Positions 39,873 through 50,505 are shown, counted from the first letter of the stretch. The stretch is 64,000 nt of DNA from Streptococcus gallinaceus (GCF_024170225.1 NZ_JALJXU010000001.1:310001-374000), one strand, 5' to 3'. Notes: generated by a model from the sequence alone, not told the origin. Translations and numbers: made by a program.

Positions 39873-40814
39873 ATGCCGATTAAGATTGATAGAGGATTAC
39901 CAGCGGTTGAGATTTTGCGCACGGAAAATATCTTCGTAATGGATGATAACCGTGCACAGCACCAGGATATTCGTCCCATGAATATCCTGATTCTCAACCT
40001 GATGCCGCAAAAGATAGTCACCGAAACGCAGTTATTGAGGCTATTAGCCAACACGCCTCTGCAGTTAGAAGTGGAATTTCTTCATATGGTCAGTCATCAG
40101 TCAAAGAATACTCGTACGGATCATTTGGAGACTTTTTACAAGACTTTTGATCAGATCAAGGGACGATATTTTGATGGATTGATTGTGACGGGGGCTCCTG
40201 TTGAGAATTTATCCTTCGAGGAAGTAGATTACTGGTCCGAATTGCAGCGCGTGTTTGAGTGGTCGAAGAGCCATGTTTATTCGACCTTGCATATTTGTTG
40301 GGGGGCGCAGGCAGGCCTTTATGCTCGCTATGGCGTTCAAAAACATAGCAAGTCGCGCAAATTGTCTGGTGTTTATCAGCAAGAAGTTGTGAAAACAGAT
40401 AGTCCGCTGATGCGTGGATTTGATGATGTGTTTTCGGCACCACATTCCCGCTATACGGAAGTTTTGGCTGAGGATATTGCTCAATTTTCTAATTTGGAAA
40501 TTTTATCGGATGGTCAAGATGTTGGTTTGTCGATTGTAGCTAGTAAGGACATGCGCGAAGTCTACAGTTTTGGGCATTTAGAGTATGATCGAGATACGCT
40601 GAAAAAAGAGTACGAACGCGATTTGTTGGCTGGGAAAGCGCCTCATGTGCCTGAGCATTACTTTAGACAGGATGATCCGACAACCAGACCGGCCTTGTCT
40701 TGGAATCTAGCGGCAGCACAATTTTTCAATAACTGGATTAACTATGCGGTTTATCAAGAGACCCCTTATGATTGGGAGACATTTGAGCAGTCTGCATTTT
40801 CAGCGAGTTTATAA
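39873..40814 (+). CDS. metA: Homoserine O-acyltransferase MetA (predicted O-acetyltransferase)
   Basis: Activates homoserine for methionine synthesis. 313 aa; nucleophile C142 in [12 protein letters not shown] and catalytic His/Glu in [11 protein letters not shown]. Residue 111 is glutamate ([15 protein letters not shown]). In MetA proteins glycine at 111 (E. coli) gives succinyl-CoA use and glutamate (Bacillus cereus) gives acetyl-CoA use, so this enzyme should make O-acetylhomoserine despite the usual succinyltransferase label. RBS AGGAGTGAG. It sits in front of the DnaD gene (9 nt) and is probably co-transcribed with it. Confidence 0.94.
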   Translation: MPIKIDRGLPAVEILRTENIFVMDDNRAQHQDIRPMNILILNLMPQKIVTETQLLRLLANTPLQLEVEFLHMVSHQSKNTRTDHLETFYKTFDQIKGRYFDGLIVTGAPVENLSFEEVDYWSELQRVFEWSKSHVYSTLHICWGAQAGLYARYGVQKHSKSRKLSGVYQQEVVKTDSPLMRGFDDVFSAPHSRYTEVLAEDIAQFSNLEILSDGQDVGLSIVASKDMREVYSFGHLEYDRDTLKKEYERDLLAGKAPHVPEHYFRQDDPTTRPALSWNLAAAQFFNNWINYAVYQETPYDWETFEQSAFSASL

Positions 40815-40822
40815 GAGGAATT

Positions 40823-41506
40823 ATGACTTATTTACAGCAATTTCAAACGGGCAACGTGGTTTTTCCAAGTGCCTTGTTGTTTCATTTTCAAGAATTATTT
40901 CCGTCAGCCGACGATTTTTTAGTCTGGCAATTTTTCTTTTTCCAAAATACAAGTCAATTAGAAAGTGTAGCACCTAGCGAGATTGCGCAAGCGACTGGAA
41001 AAACAGTTGCGGATATCAATCGTTCGATTGAAAAGTTGCAAAAAAGTGGCTTGTTGGAGTTCAAAACCATTAATCTAGCTGGTGAAATCGAGATGATTTT
41101 TGACGCAATGCCTGCACTGGAGAAGCTGGACCAGCTTGGAAATGCAGGAGTAGAAGAAATTGTTGAGCCCTTAGAAATCAATGACCTAAAGGCTTTGGTA
41201 GATGATTTTGAACGCGAGTTGGGACGCTTCTTATCGCCTTTTGAGATTGAAGATTTACAAAAAACCATTTCAGAAGACCGAGTGTCCGTTGACTTGGTGC
41301 GTACAGCCTTGCGGGAAGCAGTTTTTAACAATAAGACTAACTGGCGTTATATTCAGGCGATTTTACGCAATTGGCGTCGAGAAGGTATTACGACACCAGC
41401 GCAAGTTGAAGCAAAAAATGCAGAACGTGAAGCGCAACAAATGCCTGCAAAAACGGTCAGCACATCGGATGATTTTTTAAATGCAATGAATCTTTGGAAA
41501 GATTAG
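40823..41506 (+). CDS. dnaD: DnaD domain protein
   Basis: 227-aa replication initiation protein. The N-terminal winged-helix part (residues 1-110, with PSEIAQATGKTVADINRSIEKLQKSGLLE) is followed by a DnaB/DnaD C-terminal domain (about 120-200) containing FERELGRFLSPFEIEDLQ and the signature NWRYIQAILRNWRREGI. It helps load the helicase at replication restart and initiation. It abuts trmK by 1 nt. Confidence 0.93.
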   Translation: MTYLQQFQTGNVVFPSALLFHFQELFPSADDFLVWQFFFFQNTSQLESVAPSEIAQATGKTVADINRSIEKLQKSGLLEFKTINLAGEIEMIFDAMPALEKLDQLGNAGVEEIVEPLEINDLKALVDDFERELGRFLSPFEIEDLQKTISEDRVSVDLVRTALREAVFNNKTNWRYIQAILRNWRREGITTPAQVEAKNAEREAQQMPAKTVSTSDDFLNAMNLWKD

Positions 41507-41507
41507 A

Positions 41508-42197
41508 ATGGAAAAAACAAGATTATCAAAACGGCTGGAGACAGTCGCAGGTTTTGTGCCAGAAGGGGCACGTTTAGTAGATGTGGGGAGTGACCATGCG
41601 TACCTCCCACTTTTTTTAGTAGAGGCCGGTAAGATTGATTATGCAGTGGCCGGGGAGGTTGTTCGAGGTCCATTTGAATCGGCTCTGAGCAATGTTCAAG
41701 AAGCTGGGCAGGCGTCGAACATTCAAGTTCGCCTTGCTAACGGCTTGGCAGCGGTGGAAGACCAAGATCAGATTACTGCCGTAACCATTGCAGGAATGGG
41801 CGGTCGGTTGGTTGCAGCTATCTTGGAAGATGGTCAAGACAAGCTAAAAGGTGTGGAACGTCTGATTTTACAACCCAATAACCGTGAAGACGACGTACGC
41901 ATGTGGCTACAAGAGCATGATTATCAACTGGTTGCAGAAGCTATTCTGGAAGAAAATGAGAAAATTTATGAAATTCTGGTTGCTGAGCCAGGGGAAATGA
42001 CCTTATCTGCAAAAGAATTGCGATTTGGTCTCTACTTACAGCAAGAAGGAACGACTATTTTTCAAAAAAAATGGCAGTCAGAACGGAGTAAGCTCAGCTG
42101 GGCACTAGATCAAGTGCCAGAGACGCACAGGTCTGACCGCTCTGCCATTTCTCAAAAAATAAAGGATATCGATGAGGTGCTGCATGAGAGCAAGTGA
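41508..42197 (+). CDS. trmK: tRNA (adenine(22)-N1)-methyltransferase
   Basis: 229-aa SAM-dependent enzyme that makes m1A22. Rossmann motif [15 protein letters not shown] (residues 24-38), AGEVVRGP, the catalytic [13 protein letters not shown] and LQPNNRE. The C-terminal part (from about 165) is helical, coiled-coil-like. It overlaps the Nif3-like gene by 14 nt, the usual trmK-nif3 coupling in Firmicutes. Confidence 0.93.
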   Translation: MEKTRLSKRLETVAGFVPEGARLVDVGSDHAYLPLFLVEAGKIDYAVAGEVVRGPFESALSNVQEAGQASNIQVRLANGLAAVEDQDQITAVTIAGMGGRLVAAILEDGQDKLKGVERLILQPNNREDDVRMWLQEHDYQLVAEAILEENEKIYEILVAEPGEMTLSAKELRFGLYLQQEGTTIFQKKWQSERSKLSWALDQVPETHRSDRSAISQKIKDIDEVLHESK

Positions 42198-42978
42198 TGT
42201 AATCGCAAGATACCAAGAATTTTGTCCACCGACTTTGTCCCTGGAAGGGGATGTGTCGGGTCTGCAGATTGGGACGCTGGATAAGGAAATCAATCGTGTC
42301 ATGGTAGCGTTGGATATTCGCGAGACAACAGTGGCAGAGGCCATTGACAAGAAAGTGGATTTGATCATTGTCAAACATGCACCAATTTTTCGTCCCTTGA
42401 AGCAGCTAGTTGCGGATGATTTACAGACGCAGATTTTGCTGAATTTGGTCAAGCACGATATCGCGGTCTACGTCAGTCATACAGATATCGATGTGGTCGA
42501 TGGCGGGCTCAATGATTGGTTTTGTGAAATGCTTGAAATTGAAGAAGTTGAGTATTTGCGTGAAACAGTAGTTGGTCAGGGGATTGGGCGTATTGGAAAT
42601 ATTCCTGAGCAAACGGTCCAAGATCTAGCCTTGAAAGTCAAGTCTGTTTTTGGATTGGATAGCGTGCGGTTGGTATCTTACAGCCATCAAGCCCAGCAAT
42701 ATGCTTCGCGTGTGGCAATTTGTGGCGGTAGTGGCCAATCCTTTTATCCCGATGCTTTGGCAAAAGGAGCAGATGTTTTGATTACCGGTGATATTTACTA
42801 TCATACAGGGCAAGAGATGTTGACTCAGGGGATTTTAGCCATCGATCCTGGTCACCACATTGAAGTATTATTTGTCAAAAAAATTGCTGAGAAGTTAGAA
42901 GAGTGGAAGAAAAATGAAGGTTGGGAACTAGAGATTATTCCGTCAACTGTTTCAACCAATCCTTTCCGACATCTCTAG
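42184..42978 (+). CDS. Nif3-like dinuclear metal centre protein
   Basis: 264 aa from the ATG at 42184, chosen because GAGGTG lies 7 nt upstream; 42172 is the longer alternative. Family landmarks: [11 protein letters not shown] (usual G-L-Q-V-G), the metal-binding [12 protein letters not shown] (canonical form H-H-P/T-L-I-F; the first His is replaced by Lys here), [14 protein letters not shown], and [13 protein letters not shown] with HHIEV at the end. Often labelled GTP cyclohydrolase I type 2; true function unknown. Confidence 0.88.
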   Translation: MRASDVIARYQEFCPPTLSLEGDVSGLQIGTLDKEINRVMVALDIRETTVAEAIDKKVDLIIVKHAPIFRPLKQLVADDLQTQILLNLVKHDIAVYVSHTDIDVVDGGLNDWFCEMLEIEEVEYLRETVVGQGIGRIGNIPEQTVQDLALKVKSVFGLDSVRLVSYSHQAQQYASRVAICGGSGQSFYPDALAKGADVLITGDIYYHTGQEMLTQGILAIDPGHHIEVLFVKKIAEKLEEWKKNEGWELEIIPSTVSTNPFRHL

Positions 42979-42992
42979 AAAGTAGGGCATAT

Positions 42993-43817
42993 ATGGCTTG
43001 GTTATCTCAACAACCAGTTGTATTACAGGCGTTTTTAGCAGGACTATTTACTTGGGCTTGTACGATTTTTGGGTCAGCCATCGTTTTTTTCTTTAAGAAA
43101 ATTAGCCGTAGACTCTTAGATACCATGCAAGGATTTGCGGCAGGTGTCATGATAGCAGCCTCATTTTGGTCCTTGTTGGAGCCGTCGATTAGCTATGCGG
43201 AGCCTCTCTATGGAAAATGGTCTTGGGTTCCTGCAGCAGTTGGTTTCTTAGTTGGTGGTATCTTTTTACGGATGGTTGACTTGCTGGTGCCTCATTTGCA
43301 TTTGGGAAATGACCGCAAGGATGCTGAGGGAGGAAGTGCTCAAGAACGGAGACATTTATCCAAGACGACACTCTTGTTTTTAGCCATCACTATCCACAAC
43401 ATTCCAGAAGGATTGGCAGTGGGAGTGACTTTTGGCGCCTTGTCCAATCATTTTTCACAGGCTGCTTTTATTGGTGCTTTAGGATTGGCTATGGGAATTG
43501 GATTGCAAAATATTCCTGAGGGTGCAGCCTTGTCCATTCCAATTCGGACGGACGGCAAGTCCCGTCTCGAGGCTTTTTACTGGGGTTCAATATCAGCCAT
43601 TGTTGAGCCGATTGGTGCTGTTATTGGTGCATTTGCAGTTATGTATATGGGGCCAATCTTACCTTATGCCTTGTCCTTTGCAGCAGGGGCGATGATTTTC
43701 GTCGTAGTGGAAGAGTTGATACCTGAATCGCAGACAAATGGAAATACTGATTTGGCGACAATGGGTTTGATGGTTGGCTTTACTATCATGATGATTATGG
43801 ATGTTGCCTTAGGCTAG
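42993..43817 (+). CDS. ZIP family metal transporter
   Basis: 274 aa from the ATG at 42993 (the longer frame from 42921 would overlap the previous gene; AGTAGGG is the RBS). Eight membrane helices. The metal pathway is in helix 4 HNIPEGLAVG and helix 5 QNIPEGAAL, with EPIGAVIGA in helix 6 and a short His-containing loop (LVPHLHLG) between helices 3 and 4. Predicted importer of zinc, iron or manganese, close to ZupT/GufA types. A terminator follows. Confidence 0.9.
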   Translation: MAWLSQQPVVLQAFLAGLFTWACTIFGSAIVFFFKKISRRLLDTMQGFAAGVMIAASFWSLLEPSISYAEPLYGKWSWVPAAVGFLVGGIFLRMVDLLVPHLHLGNDRKDAEGGSAQERRHLSKTTLLFLAITIHNIPEGLAVGVTFGALSNHFSQAAFIGALGLAMGIGLQNIPEGAALSIPIRTDGKSRLEAFYWGSISAIVEPIGAVIGAFAVMYMGPILPYALSFAAGAMIFVVVEELIPESQTNGNTDLATMGLMVGFTIMMIMDVALG

Positions 43818-43818
43818 G

Positions 43819-43844
43819 AAAGTCCGCAGTTGCGGGCTTTTTTT
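43819..43844 (+). terminator. Terminator after the ZIP transporter gene
   Basis: AAGTCCGCA pairs with TGCGGGCTT around a 2-nt loop (one G-U), with a seven-T tail. Confidence 0.8.
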
Positions 43845-43867
43845 GATGTGACAGTATCCCTATTTTA

Positions 43868-43876
43868 TGATATAAT
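43868..43876 (+). promoter_or_regulatory. Extended -10 promoter of rmlA
   Basis: TGATATAAT: TGn plus TATAAT (43871-43876), 32 nt before the rmlA ATG. The ribosome-binding site is GGAAGG. Confidence 0.65.
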
Positions 43877-43907
43877 AATATGAATATTTTTTTGGAAGGT
43901 ATCTAAA

Positions 43908-44777
43908 ATGAAAGGTATTATTTTAGCAGGCGGTTCAGGTACTCGTTTGTATCCATTGACTCGCGCTGCATCGAAACAACTTATGCCAATTTATGACAAG
44001 CCGATGATTTATTATCCGCTTTCAACTCTCATGTTGGCAGGTATTAAAGACATTTTGATTATTTCAACTCCACAAGATCTTCCCCGTTTTGAAGACCTTT
44101 TAGGAGATGGTTCAGAATTTGGAATTTCACTATCTTACGCAGAGCAACCAAGCCCAGATGGCTTGGCACAAGCCTTTATCATTGGTGAAGACTTTATCGG
44201 CGATGATAGTGTTGCCCTTATTTTAGGTGATAACATTTATCATGGAGCAGGTCTTTCTGCAATGTTGCAACGTGCTGAAAGCAAAGAAAAAGGGGCAACC
44301 GTTTTTGGTTATCAAGTAAAAGACCCAGAACGTTTTGGTGTTGTTGAATTTGATGCAGACATGAACGCTATTTCGATTGAAGAAAAACCAGACCAGCCAA
44401 AATCAAACTATGCCGTAACCGGTCTTTATTTCTACGATAATGATGTTGTTGAGATTGCTAAAAATATCAAACCATCACCTCGTGGCGAGCTTGAAATCAC
44501 AGATGTCAACAAGGCTTATTTAGAGCGTGGAGACTTGTCAGTTGAGCTCATGGGACGTGGTTTTGCATGGCTTGATACAGGCACACACGAAAGCCTTCTT
44601 GAAGCTGCGCAATACATTGAGACTGTTCAACGGTTGCAGAATGTTCAAGTGGCAAACTTGGAAGAAATTGCTTACCGTATGGGTTACATCACTCGTGAAC
44701 AAGTCCTTGAATTGGCACAACCGCTTAAGAAAAATGAATACGGACAATACTTGCTCCGTTTGATTGGAGAAGCTTAA
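43908..44777 (+). CDS. rmlA: Glucose-1-phosphate thymidylyltransferase
   Basis: First step of dTDP-L-rhamnose synthesis: glucose 1-phosphate plus dTTP. 289 aa; [31 protein letters not shown] (nucleotidyltransferase signature with R15/K25-type catalytic residues, residues 8-38) and LGDNIYHG near 108-115. Also called rfbA or cpsL. The stop overlaps the rmlC start. Confidence 0.97.
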   Translation: MKGIILAGGSGTRLYPLTRAASKQLMPIYDKPMIYYPLSTLMLAGIKDILIISTPQDLPRFEDLLGDGSEFGISLSYAEQPSPDGLAQAFIIGEDFIGDDSVALILGDNIYHGAGLSAMLQRAESKEKGATVFGYQVKDPERFGVVEFDADMNAISIEEKPDQPKSNYAVTGLYFYDNDVVEIAKNIKPSPRGELEITDVNKAYLERGDLSVELMGRGFAWLDTGTHESLLEAAQYIETVQRLQNVQVANLEEIAYRMGYITREQVLELAQPLKKNEYGQYLLRLIGEA

Positions 44778-45370
44778 TGACTGAAAACTTTTTTGACAAA
44801 GAATTGGTTTGTCGTCAAGTAGAAGCCATTCCAGGTTTCTTGGAATTTGATATTCCAGTGCGTGGGGATAACCGTGGTTGGTTTAAAGAAAATTTCCAAA
44901 AAGAAAAAATGGTGCCGCTTGGTTTCCCTGAAAGCTTTTTTGAAGCAGGAAAATTGCAAAACAACATTTCTTTCAACAAGAAACACAGCCTTCGCGGTCT
45001 TCACGCAGAGCCTTGGGACAAATACGTTTCTATCGCAGATGAAGGACGTGTCTTAGGAACTTGGGTTGACCTTCGTGAAGGTGAGTCTTTTGGGAATACT
45101 TACCAAACCATCATTGATGCTTCAAAAGGTATCTTTGTACCTCGTGGTGTGGCCAATGGTTTCCAAGTGCTTTCTGACACTGCAGCCTATACCTACTTGG
45201 TCAATGACTACTGGGCACTTGAGTTGAAACCAAAGTACGCCTTTGTCAACTACGCTGACCCAGCTCTTGGCATCAAATGGGAAAATCTTGATGAAGCACA
45301 GGTTTCAGAAGCGGATAAAAATCATCCTTTCTTAAAAGATGTCAAACCACTCAAAAAAGAAGATTTGTAA
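44777..45370 (+). CDS. rmlC: dTDP-4-dehydrorhamnose 3,5-epimerase
   Basis: Third step of dTDP-rhamnose synthesis. 197 aa cupin; DNRGWFKENF, QNNISFNKKHSLRGLHAEPWDKYV (catalytic His in RGLH) and FVPRGVANGFQVLSDTAAYTYLVNDYW are present. Many RmlC proteins have RGLHYQ; the streptococcal form with AEPWDK is of the longer type. It overlaps rmlA by 1 nt. Confidence 0.95.
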   Translation: MTENFFDKELVCRQVEAIPGFLEFDIPVRGDNRGWFKENFQKEKMVPLGFPESFFEAGKLQNNISFNKKHSLRGLHAEPWDKYVSIADEGRVLGTWVDLREGESFGNTYQTIIDASKGIFVPRGVANGFQVLSDTAAYTYLVNDYWALELKPKYAFVNYADPALGIKWENLDEAQVSEADKNHPFLKDVKPLKKEDL

Positions 45371-45376
45371 AAATAA

Positions 45377-46429
<1,053 letters not shown>

Positions 46430-46443
46430 TAAGTATCATGAAT

Positions 46444-46485
46444 GAGAACTAAGAGGAAAGACCGCCTCTTGGTTCTCAATTTTTA
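46444..46485 (+). terminator. Terminator of the rmlACB operon
   Basis: A 13-bp stem, GAGAACTAAGAGG with CCTCTTGGTTCTC (one G-U), followed by TTTTT at 46480-46484. Confidence 0.85.
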
Positions 46486-46514
46486 CCTTGAAAGGATGTC
46501 AATTAGTAAAATTT

Positions 46515-48047
46515 ATGAAAAATATAGGAAATAGGGTTGTTCAATACTCTACAGGGATTATACTCTCTCTGGCTATGGTCATATTATTTTATTTGTCGTA
46601 TTTATCACTCAGTACAAGAGGCTATATCTATATGACAAGTGCAGAGGAGATTACTTTTTTTAAGAATAGTCCTGTATTTTATATTTTCCTAGCGCTGATT
46701 ATCCTACTATTTTTTACCGCTCATAAGCTTCTCGCCAAGGTGCCGTCCATACTTTTATTTTTGGTAGGAGCAGGGAGTTTTGCTATTTTTGCTGCTTATG
46801 TGGTTCCGAATGTAGATGGGCTCCTGAGGGCAGATCCACATTATTTGTTTAAGGCTGCGATTCAGATGAATATGGGGGATTATTCATCATTTGATAAGAT
46901 TAGTTCTGCTAATTATATGTCAACTTTTCCAACTCAGATGGGACTTTTATCCCTCTTTCGTCTGTATGCCCACTTTACTACCAATACAAGCTATCTTTTT
47001 TTGGCACAGGTAGCGATGGTCATCGTTTGTAACCTGCTTTTGTGGCGAATCAGTAATCTTCTTTTCAAAAAACAAGAATTAAATAATCTAGTGATTTTAC
47101 TTTCTTTCTTGTTCTTGCCGAATTTTTTCCTTGTTTTTTGGGTATACGGCGATATTCCTGGATTACTTTGCCTTCTGTTAGCCTTATATTGTTATCTTCA
47201 CTTTAGTCAATCGAACCATATTTTATTTGGAATTGGTCTTCTGTTTTTCATTAGCTTGGCTTGTTTAGTTCGGAATAATTACCAGATATTCATGGTTGTA
47301 TTGCTTGTTTTACAGGGGCTCTCGCTTTTAAAAGAATTCAATTACAAAAAACTGCTTATCTTACTGTTGCTATTTCCAACTGTAAAATTATCTAACATAG
47401 TGGTCCAAGGCTACTATGAGGGAAAAATCAATCAAAGTATCACCTATCCTCCGCAAGCTGCTTGGATAGTGATGGGGTTGAGCGACAACGCGGCAAATAA
47501 TGGGTATTTTAATACCTACACAACGCTTATTAGGGAATGGAATGATTATGATGATAAACGTGTAGAAGAAGTGGTGAAAAAAGATTTGAAAGCCCGTATA
47601 AGTGCTTTTACAGCTTCACCAACCTATGCAAAAGAGTTCTTTGAAGAAAAGATTGCTGCTACTTGGAATGAGTCAACTCTGCAATCTATTTACGCTGGTC
47701 CGCTCTACACAAGAGAACAATACACTCATACTGATTTTTTACAAAATCTCTATCAGGAAGGTTCTTATTATCATCTTTACAATAAATATATGAGTGTCTT
47801 TTTGACCGCTATTTATCTGTTATCATTCCTCTATCTTTTCCTAAAATTTGTCATTTTTAGGGAAAAAATTGAACTGGTGCAGTTGTATCCGTTTCTCTAT
47901 CTCATTGGTGGATTTATCTTCCATCTATTTTGGGAAACAAAATCACGCTATGTGTGGCCATATATCTATTTATTATTGCCAGTTGTAGCAATCAATATAA
48001 ATTATATTAGTCAGAAATTAAAATGGAAGAGTAGGAGTAAAGCATAA
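46515..48047 (+). CDS. Polytopic membrane protein, probable GT-C type glycosyltransferase
   Basis: 510 aa from ATG 46515 (TTG 46488 is an in-frame alternative; neither has a well-spaced RBS). About 11 hydrophobic segments. After the second lies an extracellular loop with VPNVDGLLRADPHYLFKAA, and an acidic D-x-D/D-G loop early in the chain is a hallmark of GT-C enzymes. A large external loop (about residues 300-420, NQSITYPPQAAWIVMGLSD...) separates the last helices. It is translationally coupled (TAATG) to a DPM1-like GT2. Together they look like a system that adds a sugar from a polyprenyl carrier to a surface polymer. Acceptor unknown; family call is by architecture. Confidence 0.7.
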   Translation: MKNIGNRVVQYSTGIILSLAMVILFYLSYLSLSTRGYIYMTSAEEITFFKNSPVFYIFLALIILLFFTAHKLLAKVPSILLFLVGAGSFAIFAAYVVPNVDGLLRADPHYLFKAAIQMNMGDYSSFDKISSANYMSTFPTQMGLLSLFRLYAHFTTNTSYLFLAQVAMVIVCNLLLWRISNLLFKKQELNNLVILLSFLFLPNFFLVFWVYGDIPGLLCLLLALYCYLHFSQSNHILFGIGLLFFISLACLVRNNYQIFMVVLLVLQGLSLLKEFNYKKLLILLLLFPTVKLSNIVVQGYYEGKINQSITYPPQAAWIVMGLSDNAANNGYFNTYTTLIREWNDYDDKRVEEVVKKDLKARISAFTASPTYAKEFFEEKIAATWNESTLQSIYAGPLYTREQYTHTDFLQNLYQEGSYYHLYNKYMSVFLTAIYLLSFLYLFLKFVIFREKIELVQLYPFLYLIGGFIFHLFWETKSRYVWPYIYLLLPVVAININYISQKLKWKSRSKA

Positions 48048-48994
48048 TGCAACCGACACTTTATATCGTGATTCCTTGCTACAATGAGGAGGCTGTTTTA
48101 CCAGAAACGAATCCGATGTTTTTGGGAAAATTACAGCAGTTGATGACGGAAAATCTTATTTCAAATCAAAGCCGGATTATGTATGTTAACGACGGCAGCA
48201 AGGATAAAACATGGGAGCTAATTGAAGAATACGCTCGTCAAAGTCAATATGTGATGGGGCTAGCCCAGTCTCGTAATAGAGGCCATCAAAGTACGGTTTT
48301 GGCTGGTATGATGGAAGCAAAGGATGTTGCTGATATTGTGATTACCATTGATTGCGATGGGCAAGATGATATCAATTGCATGGATGAGATGATTGAGGCT
48401 TATAAGAATGGCGCGGAAGTCGTATACGGTGTTCGTAAGAAACGGACGACAGATACCTTTTTCAAGCGTTTTACAGCAGAAGGTTTTTACCATTTGATGG
48501 AAAAATTGGGCGTTGAAATTGTCTTCAATCATGCCGATTATCGACTCATGTCTAAAAAAGCTTTAGACGCAATGGCTGAATTTACCGAAGTTAATCTCTT
48601 CCTGCGTGGTTTGGTTCCGTTAGTTGGCTTCAATTATGCAATAGTGGAGTACGAGCGCTTTGAACGGATTGCGGGAGAAAGTCATTATCCGCTTAGTAAA
48701 ATGCTCGGTTTGGCCTTTGATGGTATTACAAGTCTGAGTATTAAGCCGATTCGATTCATTACAAGTCTTGGTGTGATGACCTCCGTGATTTCCTTTTTAT
48801 TTATCATCTGGACAATTTTCCGTCATTTCACAGGAACAACTGTTTCAGGTTGGGCAAGTACAGTGACAGTGGTCGCTTTTATCGGAGGAATCCAACTCAT
48901 TTCCATTGGGATTATTGGTGAATACATCGGGAAAATTTACCTTGAAACCAAGCGTCGTCCGCGCTATATTATTGATAAACGTACAGAAAATTAA
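48047..48994 (+). CDS. DPM1/GtrB-type family 2 glycosyltransferase
   Basis: 315 aa. The GT2 domain (residues 1-220) begins LYIVIPCYNEEAVLPET, with NDGSKDKTWELI, ITIDCDGQDDINCMDEM (metal/nucleotide D-x-D) and HADYRLMSKKAL. Two C-terminal membrane helices follow (about 240-262 and 270-298). Such proteins transfer a sugar from a nucleotide to undecaprenyl phosphate on the inner face of the membrane (GtrB, GacI, YkcC relatives). It overlaps the GT-C-like gene by one base. No GtrA/GacJ-type small partner is adjacent. Confidence 0.9.
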   Translation: MQPTLYIVIPCYNEEAVLPETNPMFLGKLQQLMTENLISNQSRIMYVNDGSKDKTWELIEEYARQSQYVMGLAQSRNRGHQSTVLAGMMEAKDVADIVITIDCDGQDDINCMDEMIEAYKNGAEVVYGVRKKRTTDTFFKRFTAEGFYHLMEKLGVEIVFNHADYRLMSKKALDAMAEFTEVNLFLRGLVPLVGFNYAIVEYERFERIAGESHYPLSKMLGLAFDGITSLSIKPIRFITSLGVMTSVISFLFIIWTIFRHFTGTTVSGWASTVTVVAFIGGIQLISIGIIGEYIGKIYLETKRRPRYIIDKRTEN

Positions 48995-49017
48995 AAGAAT
49001 CCTTCGGGGTTCTTTTT
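48993..49017 (+). terminator. Terminator after the GT2 gene
   Basis: AAGAATCC and GGGTTCTT around a TTCG tetraloop, followed by a T run. Confidence 0.85.
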
Positions 49018-49085
49018 AAGTTGTTCTGTTTGCTATATGCACTAATTAGTTGTAATATAAATCAAACAATTGAAGGAGAATAGTT

Positions 49086-49929
49086 ATGTATCAATCAGAA
49101 TTTGAGTTGGGTTTGGTAGCAATCAATGTTAAGAATATGGAGTTGCAAACCTTATTTTATCAACAAGTTTTAGGTCTGGAAGTACTTGAACAGTCAGGTG
49201 AGCAGGTTGATTTGGGAGTGGGAGACAAAGTCTTGGTTCGTCTCATTCAAACAGATGATGAGACGACTGTGGCCAATAGTTATGGACTATGTCATTTGGC
49301 CATTGTTTTGCCAAGTCGTGAGGATTTGGGTCAGATTTTCAAGCATTTTATCGACAATAAGGTTCCCTTGGTTGGTGCTTCAGATCATGGTTACAGTGAG
49401 GCAATTTACCTAGAAGATACGGAAGGAAATGGTATCGAAATCTATCGTGATTTGCCTGTGTCAGAATGGGATATTCGTGAAGATGGTCGTATCGTTGGGA
49501 GTACAGAGCCGATGGATGCGGAGGCTGTTTATCTCTTGGGGCAAGTGAGTGAAGAGACCTACCATATGCCAGTTGGAAGTCGGATGGGACATGTTCACCT
49601 TGCGGGGAACAAATAGTCGTTCAACAGCAAGTTTTCTTGAGCAACTCTTACATGTTCAAGTGAAGTTCTCGGTTCCAACAGGTTACTGGTTAGCATCGGG
49701 CGATTACCATCATCATTTGGCTGTCAATGAGTGGGGCGGAAAATTTTTGCAAGTTCGTGAATCGGGTATGCGTGGGCTGGCTTATTTTGTTGTAGAATAT
49801 CAGGATGCATTTGCCTACAAAGAGGCTTTGAAGCGTGCACAAGAAATGGGGCTAGCCTTGCAACTTGGTCAACAAGAAGCCAGTGTGAGAGATGAGAATG
49901 GTATCCAAATTGTCATGAAACTCGTCTAA
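49086..49929 (+). pseudogene. VOC family (CatE/glyoxalase-like) protein, split by a one-base frameshift
   Basis: One gene in two frames. The first frame (49086-49616) gives a full VOC half (SEFELGLVAINVKNMELQTLFYQQVLGLEV ... LEDTEGNGIEIYRD) and the beginning of a second VOC module (SRMGHVHL), then stops at 49616. The frame overlapping from 49549 continues it as GTNSRSTASFLEQLLHVQV, then SVPTGYWLASGDYHHHLAVNEW, to 49929. Removing one G from the GGGG at 49604-49607 joins them into a protein of about 280 aa, the normal size of the streptococcal two-domain VOC protein. So the gene is either naturally inactivated, truncated to one module, or affected by a homopolymer sequencing error. RBS GAAGGAG. 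Confidence 0.85.
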
Positions 49930-49944
49930 TTTCGGAGGTCTTCT

Positions 49945-49973
49945 TTGCTCAAATATGCTTGAAAAGGTATAAT
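49945..49973 (+). promoter_or_regulatory. Promoter of the PASTA-protein gene
   Basis: TTGCTC (49945-49950), a 17-bp spacer, TATAAT (49968-49973), followed by AGGAGG before the ATG at 49999. Confidence 0.8.
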
Positions 49974-49998
49974 GGTAGAAAAAGGCAGGAGGAAGCAC

Positions 49999-50505
49999 AT
50001 GGTTCAAGTAAAAAAAGAAGTAACAAAGAAGGCAGCTGGGAAATTAGGAAAAGCTGCCGGTGTGCTCAATACAGTTTTCTCGGTTATTCCAGATACTGTA
50101 GCGATTGTAGGAGATATTACTGCTAAGGCTGCTCCGATAGTAGACAAGCATTTGGAATACAATCGTGCCTACAAGGAGCGGTTAATCCAGGTACCCAATC
50201 TTCTTGATGTTCCAGTCAAAGAAGCAAAGCGTCTCTTGGAGGAACGGGATTTGGTTGTGTTGACCATTCCGGTCAAGCCAACTTTGAAATATGCGCAAGC
50301 AGATACCGACGAAGTTCTTCACATGACTCCAAAATCAGGTAAAGTTGTGCCAGCTAGTATTGTAAAACTCTATTACTTGACGGCGGAAGTAAAGCGAGCT
50401 AGTCAGCATATGGCTGAGATAGACGCTTTGAAAAAAGAAGAGCAGAACCGCAAAATCCAAGAAAGTTTCAAAAAAGTAACCGACTTCTTGCCTAAGAAGA
50501 AATAA
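49999..50505 (+). CDS. PASTA domain-containing protein
   Basis: 168 aa from the ATG at 49999, 6 nt after AGGAGG. An alternative upstream frame start overlaps the promoter. The N-terminal 60 residues are basic and A/G/V-rich without a clear signal peptide. One PASTA domain follows: VPNLLDVPVKEAKRLLEERDLVVLTIP (around 64-90) and TDEVLHMTPKSGKVVPASIVKLYYL. A charged C-terminal helix ends KKVTDFLPKKK. PASTA domains usually sit outside the cell on Ser/Thr kinases or PBPs and bind muropeptides; here there is neither kinase nor obvious membrane anchor, so location and role are open. Confidence 0.8.
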   Translation: MVQVKKEVTKKAAGKLGKAAGVLNTVFSVIPDTVAIVGDITAKAAPIVDKHLEYNRAYKERLIQVPNLLDVPVKEAKRLLEERDLVVLTIPVKPTLKYAQADTDEVLHMTPKSGKVVPASIVKLYYLTAEVKRASQHMAEIDALKKEEQNRKIQESFKKVTDFLPKKK

